Assembly (NCBI GenBank): GCA_025716855.1
Contig: JAIXMQ010000059.1
Coordinates: forward strand, 111,588 to 175,587
Direction of reading: 5' to 3'
Source of the DNA: Pilaira anomala
Taxonomy: Eukaryota > Mucoromycota > Mucoromycetes > Mucorales > Mucoraceae
DNA length: 64,000 nt
The notes under the pieces were generated by a model. That model ran no database searches, was not told the DNA's origin, and saw only the letters and a list, made by a program, of their open reading frames with translations. The position numbers were made by a program, and so were the translations under genes. Positions 34,855 to 46,528 of this stretch are shown here, piece by piece; the stretch's first letter is position 1, and each line of letters opens with the position of its first letter.

Positions 34855-35839
34855 GATAGACCTTTGTCAAAAAAAAAACATAATTTGTAACATATGACAC
34901 TTCACTCCTTTGTATCTACCCATATATATCCACTTAGTTACTATCACTACACAATATTCACATGCCTATATGAATGTAATTAAAAGAGATTAGATTCCGA
35001 CTCAAGTAATAAACTTCATGGTTTTTCTTTAAAACTGAAACACTCAAGGATTTTACTAAACTAACTGCTTAACATACATTTAATCAATAATCTAATCTGT
35101 TTAAGCTTGATCTTTTACAATAAAGAAGTCTACGTATTATAATTTTAAAAAAGTCTCTTTGTACAAAAAGGCGAATTTCTAATTTTTCAGCTTACGTGTG
35201 TGTGTCTTGTCTGGATCATTACCTCCGTATAGTTCGTTTTTTTTTTTTTTTTCAGTAAACTTTAATAATCAATTAAAAGAAAATTTTGTTACGGATGCTT
35301 TCAATTTTTTGTTAAAACATATATCTTCGAACTTTATAAATATCAATCAACTCTATGTTATATCTGCATTTTTTAATAATTCGTATGTATGCTATTGATA
35401 TAATCATTATTTGGCTTAATTTTTTAATATTGGGAGGTTTCGAACTTGACTACAAATCCATATATAAATGTTTCTCATTAAATGCATGACCGTGTAACTA
35501 TTAAACTTTTTAGAAATTACTGCTGTCAAATAAGAATTTATTGATGAGTCTGTCGATACTTTTAACACCAATTAAAAGTTTATTGTAGTACAAAAAAAAA
35601 AAGCTCCTTCTTTTATTACAGGTAACGTTAAATTTTTTTAAGATAAAATACAGAACAGACCGAAACCTGTATTCTAGGACAAAATGAGCTCCTGAGATGA
35701 CGGGTATGACTGGACGATTTAACAGATCCGAAATAAATTATTACTAGTTAACTACCACTTTGTTTTTAACGACTTCATCATTTAAGTTTATTTCAACAAG
35801 TTAAAAATATAATGTAATACTGTATATCGTAGGAAATAC
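34264..35839. other. Intergenic region between the small Cys/Pro gene and copy B
   Basis: No gene was found in 1,576 bases. A T run of about 27 lies at 34828-34854, and other A/T homopolymers are scattered through the region. Short open frames in it are homopolymer-driven. Confidence 0.5.
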
Positions 35840-37256
35840 TTAAGAAAAGTAAGGAGCATTTGAAGGGACCTCAGACCAAAGCAGTTTGATGGTGTTTTTA
35901 GGTCCTTTGATATTTTCAGAATCTTTACTCTTATACGCAACGCTAAGAAACCGTTTACAACAATTATCCTCGTCTTTCACTGCATTAAACATAATTTCTA
36001 CACATCGAACTGCACTTGTTATATCTTCATTATCTGCTAGTTTCTGTTTTGTTATATAATTTATGGCTGAATGGAGTGAAGGGTTTGAGTCATACACATT
36101 TTTTAACCCAACATCTTTAACAAGCTCGGCCAAAAAAAGCATTGCATCCATATTGAAAGCTAAATAGTGGAATGGTTTTGCTCTTTTAGATTCTAACGGT
36201 TGATTACCAGTCCTTGGATTAATTTGTCTTTTTAAATCCATCTTAAAGAAGTCAGTGATAAATTTTTTGGTCTGATGTGAGCTGGAATCTACGAAATGAT
36301 GGATTGAAGATATTTGAGCAGTATACCAAGTACGGATATTGTTTTCAGATTTTGCAGCCTCTAAAGCAACAGGACTAGATTTTAGCCAGCGAAGATATTC
36401 TTTGAACCAACGTCTTAAAGGTTCATGTAATTCACGGTAAGCAGCAAATTCGCTTAAAAGCGGTAAAAGATTCACTATGCGGGACAGCCTAATGTAAAAT
36501 TAAGTTATTTCTCTATTAGTAAAAGAATAAATCAAACAAGCTAAATAATGAGCCTTACTGTCTTGAACTTATAACGCCTTCACCACGACCGAGTTGAGAC
36601 TTATTCTGCGAACCTCTAACAAATTGAGCATAATTCATATTGGGATTCATTTTAGTCTCTTCATCCAAGAAGAAAGTGTTTAACAAGAGTACAGCACGTT
36701 CAGCATACTTTTCTTCATCTGAAAAATAGTATTCTAGACACAAGAACGTAAAATTCTCTGCAAATGATTCTAACTGATATTGATCTTTTACTGCCTTAAT
36801 ATCTATTATAAAATTGTTAATGATGTATCTATCAATTTTTATTAGCACTGCTTTACCTGGGTTTCGTTTTCCATCTTTCCTAATGTAGTCTGTACCTGAG
36901 TTGCTCTATTGTTAATATATTTTAGATTAAAATTTGGTAATATATATGATTCCTTCATTTAATATTTACCGGCCACCAGTATCTATTAAATTTTGAGTTT
37001 TAGTACATTATAATATTACAAGATTATTGATACTTTACGGTGCATAACTAAGGAAATCATGGATGTCTCTGCTAGGAGCAACATAAGGCAAAGACTTTCC
37101 GAATGTAATGCTGAATGGCCCGCTTTCAAGAGATTTATCAGCAAGTTCTTTCAAACACTTGTAAGCGTACTTTGTTGATTTAGTGGGGCCAACTTCTTTT
37201 CGAAGCTCTAATTGTCGCAGGGGAATATACTCGAGTTCTGGTTTTCTATGGCCCAT
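35840..37256 (-). CDS. Alginate-lyase-fold (PF05426-like) protein, copy B
   Basis: Five minus-strand exons (37039-37256, 36970-36982, 36857-36905, 36559-36802, 35840-36488) give 390 residues, closely similar to copy A about 4 kb away. The second exon is only 13 nt and completes the PYWWP motif; in copy A that sequence and the next exon are fused, so an intron was gained or lost. Conserved blocks: DYIRKDGKRNP, TKMNPNMNYAQFVRG, GRGEGVISSR, ENNIRTWYTAQ and KRAKPFHYLAFNMDAM. As in copy A, the NNH catalytic His is replaced by Ile. A Met 33 codons upstream, in frame, would add a hydrophobic leader, but the shared start MG-[HY]-R-x-PE-x-EYIPL supports the shorter, leaderless form. Substrate unknown. 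Confidence 0.82.
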
Positions 37257-39484
37257 GTTTGCAAAAAAAAAAAGTAGTAGATGTTTATTTAATAAAGAAA
37301 AACAAAAATAAGAAAAATGATTGACCCTTTTATAAGAAAAAATATCATACAACATAAATCCAGGCTATTGAGCATAAGATCACACCAATGTATCGTTAGA
37401 CAAATGAATATAGAAAGATGAAGAAGATATAGAAAAAAAAAAGAGTTAGCGGATGCATCATATTTCATAGTTCAGAGGGTATCTGTGAGGTTTTTACCTA
37501 AATCTCAGATTTGAATTTTTGTCTGATATGGTTATTGCTCATTGTCACGCTCCATGTCGTAATTTAGTACGTTGTTATTCTGTACTATTTTTTATTCATA
37601 AAAAATACCCCAAGCTACCTTGGTATAAGATTATAATAAGTTTTTATGCATGCTTTTTTTCATTTTGTTTATTTTTTTCTTTTGCCTGAACTATCGAAAA
37701 AATACTCATTTTGAAGAAAGGATTTTAAATTTCGAATACTTATTTTCCATTTTTATTCTTGTGTTAATGACTGTAATCATACTTGTCATAGATGACACTC
37801 ACGTAATTTAAATGCATGCACATTGAAGCTGACCTGCAGCTTTTGAAAAAACAGTCTAACGAAAATCAAAACATTGTTTTCTATAATGACTAGATAAAAG
37901 TTCTGTATAACTGAATTACCAGACAGCTATAATAAATAAAAATACTATAACAATAAATTCATAATAGTGATTTAAAAGAAAACTAACTGGAAAAAAAAAT
38001 TAAAATAGCAAAAGCGTCTCCCAAAATATCAAACAATTGAGAATTTTGTCAATGTTTATAATTTAGTAGTACATACGACAGGTAATATGAAAACGGGTTT
38101 TCAATTAAAGTTCATTGTAACAATTCTGCTCACTTGATGTAAAATAACCAGTCTTGTTATTCATAAATTTGGTTCCTGTTGTACTCATATCTAACATGCT
38201 GCTGTACATAGATTTCAAAATCAAAATGTTGGTAAACATAAGAAAGCTTTTTTTTTCTAGCAAATTAAGCCAACTATTGAATATATTAGTATTATCTAAG
38301 TTTTTTCAAAACTGAAGAAGACTAACAGCTTGATTTTTAGAAAGTATAATGACATATTTCGAAGGAAATTAGTGTGACCTAAAATAAACATTAATATTGA
38401 TTTTAGTTGTGCCTGAAATTCAAGGCTTATTACACTTGGTAAACTTTTTCGTATCCAATACATTTTTACTTAAGCTCTTCAAATGATGAAAATACTGAAC
38501 GACCCGATGATTTTATCTTCATCATTCATCATTCTATTAATACAGCATGATTCATCTATTACATTAAAAAAAACCAATATATTTTATTTTCTAATATAAG
38601 CTTTCGGACCATGTTTCTTCTACCATCAGAGAAGTTAGTATGAATCGATTCAGCTTTGAATAAGAAGAACTAAACAGCTTGAGATGCATATGGCGTATTG
38701 TCAGTAGTGTATATGAACGTATATATATTATTTCGTCGTCTAAATCCTGTGTCTTTTCTAACCCATGATATTAATCATTCGTCTAATAATTAGAATAATT
38801 TGGTAATAAGATAATTTTTTTTCTTTTTGTAATGCAGATATCTTGTCTTTTCTTTTGCAAGCAGCAAGTTTATATATATATATATATATATACTTCAGAG
38901 AAAAAACCCTCTTTGGGTACCCTTTTTTTTTACGGCTTTTTTGAGAAAAAGTATGAAGAGATATAGGGATGTCAAGCGACACTATGTATATATACATTTT
39001 AAGGGGAAAAAAAACATAAACAACGCATTGTTTATATTTTGTTTCCAAACAAGTTATATTAATAGAAGAGCACAGTCCTCTTTGATGTTATTCTGCATAA
39101 ATTTTAACAGATTCTGGAAATTTTGATGCTACATACACTCACAACAACAACAACAACAACAAAAAAAAGTTCGTGAATTGTTAAACATCTATTTTTTAGA
39201 AAAAAAAACTATTTAACCATTCCAAATTGTCCTTTTTATTGTGTGGATAAGAATCCCGAGTATTCTATTTTTAAAACAAATAATTCTCTCTATGGAGCAA
39301 GTTTTGTGAACCAAATCGTCGATTGACACACCAGAGCCTCAATCTACGATTTGTACACCCCGCCGCCAAAGACGAAATAAAAAAAAATAAAAAAAATCTA
39401 ATAACGGACCTTCTCACATAAAAAAAAATCTTTCTCTCTTTTTTTTTTTATTGTTCTTGAACAAAAACAACAACACATATTTAC
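37257..39484. other. Long divergent intergenic region
   Basis: Nothing resembling a gene is seen in 2,228 bases between the minus-strand copy B gene and the plus-strand P450 reductase. Minor items: a (TA)n stretch at about 38873-38891, a (CAA)n stretch at 39143-39160, and T/A-rich core-promoter sequence just before 39485. Confidence 0.5.
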
Positions 39485-41697
39485 ATGGACGCAACACAAG
39501 AAACAGATACATTATTCGATACAACCGACTTGATTTTACTTGGTGCAATCGGTCTAGGCACAGCAGCTTGGTTAAGTCGACACCAACTAAAAGACTTTTT
39601 ATTCGGTAAACCAGACGTCCTAATCCCTGTTGCCGGTTCTGGCACAACTATCAAACGAGAGACCAACTTTGTCAAAGTCATGGAAGAACAAGTAAAAATG
39701 ACCAAAAGTCAACACACATGAACTTAATTCCTCATCATCATCATCATTTTTTTTTTCAGGGACGTAGAGTTATTGTATTTTATGGTTCTCAAACAGGTAC
39801 AGCAGAAGGTTACGCTGCTCGTATCGCAAAAGAATGTTCTCAAAAATACGGTGTCAACTGTATGACAGCAGATATAGAATTATACGATTTGACTTACCTG
39901 GACCAAGTCCCCAAGGATAAGCTCGTCATCTTTTTATTAGCTACCTATGGAGAAGGTGATCCAACCGATAATGCCATCGAATTTTGGGATCTAGTGACGG
40001 AGGAAGAACCTACCTTTTCAGAATCTGTTGAAGATAAACCACTTTCTAATTTAAATTATGTTATTTTTGGATTAGGCAACAGTACATACGAACATTATAA
40101 CGCCGTTTCAAGAAAGGTCAATAAATGCTTAACAAAACTAGGCGCACACCGTGTAGGTGAGGCTGGTGAAGGCGATGACGATGGTTCATTAGAAGAAGAT
40201 TACATGTCATGGAAGGAAACCTTATGGCCCTTTATTTGTGATACCCTCGGTGTAGATGAAAGCTCCGCACGCTCTGGTCCAAGAGAACCCATTTACTCTG
40301 TCCAAGAACTCATCGAGTATGAAAAGGATCAAGTGTATTTTGGTGAATTAGCCGAAAGACCCAAAAAGAACAGCAAGATTTCTTTTGATGCCAAGAGACC
40401 TTTTATTGCCCCCTTGACCACACGAGAGTTATTCTCGGTAGACGGTGAAAGAAATTGTTTACATGTCGAAATTGACATCAGTGGTACAAACTTGACTTAC
40501 AACACAGGTGACCATATCGCTATCTGGCCAACAAATAATGAATTGGAGGTCAATCGATTGGCTTCCGTATTAGGTTTAACGGATAGATTAGATACTGTCG
40601 TCATGATCAACGCCATTGATCCTACTGCTTCAAAGAAATATCCTTTCCCTGTACCTACTACTTACCGTTCCATCTTTAGATATTATTTAGAAATTTCTGC
40701 TCCCGTTTCACGTCAAATCTTGAACTCATTTGTTGAATTTGCGCCTACTGAACAAGCCAAATCAAACTTGATCCAATTAGCAACCGATAAAGACGCATAC
40801 CGTTTACATGTCACTGACGCCTGTCGTAACTTGGCTCAAGTATTAGAATTCGTCGTAGCAGCTGATAACTATACAAATCCTGGTCAATTCTCTAATGTTC
40901 CCTTTGACGTCATTGTTGAAACCGTATCTCGTATGCAACCTAGATACTATTCAATCTCAAGTTCTGCAAAAGAAAGTCCTAACGTCATCTCAGCTACTGT
41001 CGTTGTACTCTCATACCAACCTACCTCAAACGCTCATCAACATACAGTCCATGGTGTCAATTCCAACTTTTTATATAGAATCCAAATGCAACATCAAGAA
41101 CCTAGTTTATCCTCTTTAATTCCTGTATACGATTTATCGGGTCCACGTCAACTTTATTTAGGTTCAGATGGTATCTGTCAAAAGGTCCCAGTACATATCC
41201 GACACTCACAATTCAAATTACCACGTAACTCGACCGTTCCCATCATCATGGTCGGTCCAGGTACAGGTGTAGCTCCATTCCGTGGCTTTGTTCGTGAAAG
41301 AGCATTTGAATCTCAAAAGGGTAAATCGATCGGTACAACTTTATTATTTTATGGTAGTCGACACGAAACACAAGATTACCTGTATGCTCAAGAATGGCCC
41401 GAGTTATTTAAGACAATAGGCGGTGACTCACGTATCATCACTGCTTTCTCTCGTGACCAACCTCAAAAGATCTATGTCCAACATCGCTTACAAGAACAAG
41501 GTCAAATCATTTGGGAATTATTACAAAAGGGTGCTTATATCTATGTTTGCGGTGACGCTAAAAACATGGCGCGTGATGTAAATCAATCTTTTATTAATTG
41601 TGCTATTGAATTTGGTGGTATGTCCGATACGAAAGCTCATGATTATGTTAAAGGCTTAAGAACTATGGGTCGTTATCAAGAAGATATTTGGAGTTAG
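39485..41697 (+). CDS. cpr1: NADPH-cytochrome P450 reductase
   Basis: ER-anchored diflavin reductase that passes electrons from NADPH through FAD and FMN to microsomal P450s, including Cyp51 of ergosterol synthesis. Two exons (39485-39691, 39760-41697) give 714 residues. An N-terminal membrane anchor (LILLGAIGLGTAAWL, about 17-31) is followed by the FMN-binding flavodoxin domain (VFYGSQTGTAEGYA, LATYGEGDPTDNA, FGLGNSTYEHYN). The connecting and FAD domains follow, with RYYSISSSA. The NADPH-binding region shows GPGTGVAPFRGF, LFYGSR and YVCGDAKNMARDV. The C terminus is DIWS with the conserved penultimate Trp. All cofactor motifs are intact. It needs no special context; the neighbours are unrelated. 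Confidence 0.97.
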
Positions 41698-41772
41698 AAT
41701 AATCATCATATTTTTTTAAGTTACATACATAGAATTAATTATAATAAATTTTGCTTTTTTTACCTTTTTTTT

Positions 41773-43625
41773 TTAATCTTGTGTTGGTGTCATAGAGTTA
41801 TTATTATCGGTAGGTGTACTAACAACTGGTTCAGGTGAAGTATGATTCGTATTGTTACCTACAACAGATGCAACAGCTGCTGCAACTGCGCCCATAGAGG
41901 TAGTAGAATGATTAGGAGTACCAGGTGCAGAACTATTTGTGGTATCCATAACGTCCATTGCTTGCTGAACTTGAGGTTGATGTGTTTGTTGATGAACTTG
42001 TTGATGAACTTGTTGATGAACTTGTTGTGGTTGTTGTTGATGAACTTGTTGTTGTTGTTGAAGAACTTGTTGAGGTTGTTGATGAACTTGTTGAGGTTGA
42101 TGGACTTGTTGAGGTTGATGAACTTGTTGAGGTTGATGAACTTGTTGAGGTTGATGAACTTGTTGAGTTTGATGAACTTGTTGTGGTTGTTGTTGATGAA
42201 TTTGTTGTTGAAGTTGTTGTTGTTGTGGTGATTGAGCAGGAGCCATCAATAACTCTTGACGTGGACCATAAAATCTTTCAGGTGAATATTTAGTTTGTAA
42301 AGTCTGAAGCAAAGGTTGATTCTCATGTTTTTGAAATTCTCGCATGAATTCTCCCCATTCACCCGTATTAAAGTTATGTAACAATTTACGACCCGATACT
42401 TGTTTACTCAACAAAAGGAATCCACGTCCAACCACGCCACAGACTTGACAGATACGTTCTCCAATCGTCAATCGACGACGAATCGCTTCCCAATTTGTAC
42501 TCACCAACACCTTTTCAATCTCGGATCGACATTGCACCAAGATAGGTCGAGGATCGCCTCCCTCAAGTTGTTGCTGTTGTTGACGTTCCGCTTCCAAATC
42601 ACGATATGCCAAGTAAAGCTGGAAGTATTCATAATTATAATAAACTCCCGCATTTTTAGGTGCAAAGTCACAATCATAATGGGCTGGTAAATTAGCAAAC
42701 GCTGCGAACCGTTGAATAGGTGCAAGTACACCAAACTTGGTTGACCGTTCATGTCCTTGAATAATCAACTTGACTTCCCCATCCACAATATTAGCTTGAT
42801 GCAACAAATCGGCTTCAGAAACCTTTAACAGATCTTGAATCACTTCATTACCTATTAATGAAAAAAAAATCAATATATGTTTTTTTTTTTGAAAAAAAAA
42901 AAAATGTTAACAAGCCACTACTTACGTCTAACAGCATACTCTTTATCTCTAGGAGAAGCCTTCTTTGCTCTCTTAGGAACGATCGTACCGTCTTCATTCT
43001 TGATAGCGTTCTTTCTTTTAGAAGCAGCTGTAACAGGAGCAGGAGCTTGTTGTTGTTGTTGTTGAACAGGATCAGGTAAACCATGACCAACAGAAGATAA
43101 AGCAGCTTGAAGTAAATGTTGAGGTGAACCATCGGCAGCAGTTGCGGAAAAAAGATTAGAAGTATGAGTGGAATCAACATCGTGCATTAAACCGGCAGTA
43201 GAACCGGCGTTTTGAGGACCACCCGTTGTATTAGTATTCATCTTGATAGGATCAAGTGGCATCGGTTGTTGTTGTTGATTATTAAACATTTGAACTGTAT
43301 CATGTTGTGTACCAGAGACATTGACTGCAAAGATTTGTTGCTCTTGACGAAACATAATTTTACTCATATTAGGTACCTTTAAGAAAGAAACAGTATCTCC
43401 AAGTGCATGACAAAGTGCGAAAAACATGGCTGACGTTTGTTTTGGTGATCCTTGTGTCTTTATATCTTTTACACATTGGTAAAAGCGCAAGATGCGATCA
43501 TCACTTAAAATATCTGCTAAAGTAGGTGAAAGAATACTACAATCTTCTTGCTGTTGTTGTTGTTGTTGTGTACCTGTTGTAGGTGAAGGAACATATCCAT
43601 CTCCTGTTGTTGAACTTCCTTCCAT
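41773..43625 (-). CDS. Gln-rich nuclear-type protein, unidentified
   Basis: Two minus-strand exons (42926-43625, 41773-42851; AGAC|GT join) give 592 residues. I cannot name the family. The N-terminal part has a Gln run, then a folded-looking region (LADILSDDRILRFYQCVKDI, SAMFFALCHALGDTVSFLKV), a Gln-rich linker, and a basic patch (SKRKNAIKNEDG then PKRAKKASPR) that could be a nuclear localisation signal. A conserved-looking domain spans about 234-410 (VIQDLLKVSEADLLHQANIV, RRRLTIGERICQVCG, LLLSKQVSGRKLLHNF). The C-terminal 180 residues are Gln/His/Pro-rich, with QQVHQPQ-type repeats. The composition suggests a transcriptional regulator. The frame also opens upstream of MEGSSTTG, but that extension is homopolymeric. 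Confidence 0.8.
42040..42230. repeat. Coding minisatellite of 18-21 nt (Gln-Val-His-Gln repeats)
   Basis: Within the Gln-rich gene, units such as GATGAACTTGTTGAGGTT repeat head to tail with TTG/GTT variants, encoding QPQQVH and QQQ blocks on the minus strand. The unit length is a multiple of three, so copy number can change without breaking the frame. Confidence 0.8.
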
Positions 43626-44468
43626 TATGTAATTAAAAGTCAAATATATTATATGAGGTTCGGTCTTATCGAAAAAAAAAAAGTTCCAGGCCGGACGACG
43701 ATAAGAGGAAATAGAAAAGAAAAAGAGGTTTGAATTGAACCCTTTTCCTTTTTTCCCACCCAAGCCTTAGCTCAATGGTCAAAATATTTTATTGTGACAT
43801 CCTTTTTTTAGTCCAATCAAATTACAGTAAACTCGAGTACGTATGGTTATGAAGATAAATCAAATACACAGCAATTTTCTAAATGATTTTAATAGATTTA
43901 TTTACAATTCCTGTATATCTTGAATGAATGATGATATCAATTATATACGTGTATATAAATATTTTTAAGAAAAGTGTATATACATGAATGTTTTTGTTAT
44001 TGTTCTTTCAAGTTTTTGTAGTTTCTTGCTCTTAGAGCATCTCCAACAGATTATGAAGTTCAGATATTTTATTTTTCCAATTCCTGGCTATACAATAAAT
44101 GGGCTAGCCAAATGAGTGACCTCGATTATCAAGGTTTAAATAACCAGACCTGACATATTTTTGATAATAATCCATTTGGGATGACTGCATTACCCGTTAG
44201 AGATGCTCTTACAATCATCCCTTATCAAAAAAAGATTAAGCTTCTAAATACAAAAACGACGGAAGACGGGGATTCGGCTCGCTTTCATAAATTATAAGTC
44301 ATTTATGTTCGAAAATAAATACAAACACAGAAAAAAAAAGGGCCTTTATTATTTATATTACACAAAGCTATATTTTAATTAAAGAATCTTTTTTCTCATC
44401 AAATGACATAATTATACGAAATATACATTGCAGAGTAATACAACTATATGGTATATATACCAATTTTA
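43626..44468. other. Intergenic region upstream of the Gln-rich gene
   Basis: These 843 bases hold the promoter side of the Gln-rich gene and the 3' flank of the aldolase gene. No other gene was identified. Confidence 0.5.
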
Positions 44469-45463
44469 TTATTTTACATGAAAGTTTTGTTCAAGTGCCC
44501 AAACTTGATCTACAACTTCCTCAATGGATCTTGCATTTCCCTTTGTTGCCGACCGAAGTGGATTACGACAATACCCGCCACCATATCCCAACTTGGTCTG
44601 AATATAACTCTTAGCTCCTGCAATCCCATGCCATCTACATAACGAATCATCTGCTTCAACGATTTGATGTTGTAACTCTGTTGCTTCCTTCACTTTTCCT
44701 TCTTCGTACAACTTTTGAACTTGTACACAGAGACTAGGTAAAACATTGCCTGCGCCTGGAATCAATCCAACAGCTCCAATCACTAATTCAGGTAAGAAAA
44801 AGTCGGCTGAACCTGCTAATAACGTTACCTCTAAAAAAAAATACAAAAGTGTTTTAATATATATAATTCTTAACTATATATATATATATATTTACCTTTA
44901 GGATCCGTCTTGCGAACTAAATTTGCCATCTTACCAACGTTGCCGTCAGTACCCTTAACTCCGATAATATTAGCATGCTTTGCTAATTCTACCAACACCT
45001 TGACACCAACATCAAGTCCTTGACAGACGCCAGGATAGTTATAGATAATGACAGGTAAAGGAGATGCATCGGCCACAGCTCGATAGAACTGAAGAAGAGC
45101 CTCATCATCAATTGCTCCACGATAGAAAGAAGGAGGTAAAATCAAGGTGAATTCGGCTCCATGGTCTGCTGCTTGTTTGGTATATTGAATCGTAGTTCTT
45201 GCACTCTCAGCTGAAGTACCCACAATCAATTTAAGACCGGGATTATGCTTCTTGATCGATTTAGAGGCTTGATCAATCACAAGGCCTCTTTCTTTTTCAG
45301 ATAAGCTGACTGCTTCTCCCATAGATCCCAATACGACAACACCTGCAATACCTGACTTGCTTAAGTATTCAATGTGTTTATCAAATGATTCTAAATCAAG
45401 GTCTTCATTTTCAAGGAAAAATGTAGGTACAGGAACAAAAACACCGCGTCCAAGTGAAGTCAT
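44469..45463 (-). CDS. DapA-family aldolase/dehydratase (HOGA- or KDG-aldolase-like)
   Basis: Class I TIM-barrel lyase of the dihydrodipicolinate synthase superfamily. Exons 44896-45463 and 44469-44830 (minus; AAAG|AG join) give 309 residues, the usual size. The Schiff-base lysine is in GVKGTDGN and the catalytic tyrosine in IIYNYPG. The substrate loop reads GSMGEAVSLSEKER in place of the GTTGE of bacterial lysine-pathway enzymes. Fungi make lysine by the aminoadipate route, so a DapA role is unlikely. Candidates are 4-hydroxy-2-oxoglutarate aldolase or a 2-keto-3-deoxy sugar acid aldolase (for example of galacturonate breakdown). The choice cannot be made from this sequence. No targeting peptide is evident. 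Confidence 0.9.
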
Positions 45464-46528
45464 AGTTTATAAATAATAAAAATAAGAAAGATGTGAAAAA
45501 AACGATCCTCATTTTTAACTTTTTATCTTAATTTCGCATTGCGTGTAACATTATTAATATTCCTTTATCCCGGTCAAGGAGAAATATACTGGGTTTCCCA
45601 CCTCAATTACCAAAAATAAGCGTAATTTTTCCAAAACCTCGCCGCTATTTTTCCAAAAGTGGTGTAACGACTGCCTTTTTTTGTTTTGGTAAAATCACCT
45701 GTTTCCTATCTTTTCTTCTACCGTCAAACCTTATTTCTTTTTCTTTACCAATACTCCCCTTTTTTTCACCTTTCAATAAAGTTCTTCAGTCGAACCTCAA
45801 TCAAAATCTTATCTATTCCTTTTTTTTCTACACTTGCTAAGGCAGTGTAAACTTTTCTTTTTTTATTATTTCTTTTTTTTTTCTTTCTTTTCCTTTTTCC
45901 CCTTCTTTTGTCATATCAAAAGAAACCGTTTTAGTGATCTTTCTCTTAGAATACACTAAGAGAATAAGTCTAAACTTATCGTATTTCAGTGGTTTTAGAA
46001 ACATTTCTTTCTTTTAAGAATAATATCTGATCCCACAATCTACATAAATAAAAAGCATACATCTTTAGGCTTTAAAGCTATAGAGAACCATACTTTTTTT
46101 ATCTTAAGTCATCTCGTCAATAAAGAACTCTTATTCATAAGAGATATATATTGGTGGACCTTAAACAATTAGCGAGTGAAACATATCTATCTTTGTAAGA
46201 ATTGATAATCATTACTTGTGTTCCGTTGATCATCTTCGTCTATTATACATTATATATACTTCGTGTATTGTTAGTGACCTTTAGACCTAAACTCAACATA
46301 TTTTAAAAGAGAACCATTCCTATTTTATATAAGAATACATCTTTTTTTCTCTGCTCAATTGAATTCTTTATTCCTTCGTAAATTAAAGATAAGTTTTGAC
46401 AACCTCTACATTTCCCTCCTCTAAGTTCTTCCTTTCTACTTATTTTATTTAAATCTTGGTTCGCAACCTTACAGCGTGGTGCTCACATTTTTCCTACTTC
46501 AATAAAGAACGTACATCACAGTGGCTAT
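45464..46528. other. Intergenic region with a solo TIR, left flank of a Tc1/mariner element
   Basis: No gene is seen. At about 45623-45658 lies a solo copy of the terminal-repeat architecture of the neighbouring transposon (listed separately). The rest is T- and CT-rich sequence. Confidence 0.5.
45623..45658. repeat. Solo TIR-like sequence of a sibling Tc1/mariner element
   Basis: After a TA dinucleotide the sequence ATTTTTCCAAAA is followed 22 nt later by a second ATTTTTCCAAAA. This is the same double-motif layout as the 35-bp TIR of the element at 46531-48054, but with a different spacer (CCTCGCCGCT). I found no matching inverted partner in the window. Confidence 0.55.

Noticed and set aside
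41842..42293. Plus-strand ORFs of LMNLLRL or VDELVEV repeats
   Set aside because: They are the complement of the CAA-rich coding minisatellite in the minus-strand Gln-rich gene.
43740..43800. A tRNA-like 5' half (TTAGCTCAATGGTC)
   Set aside because: No anticodon arm, T arm or matching acceptor strand follows, so it is likely coincidence.
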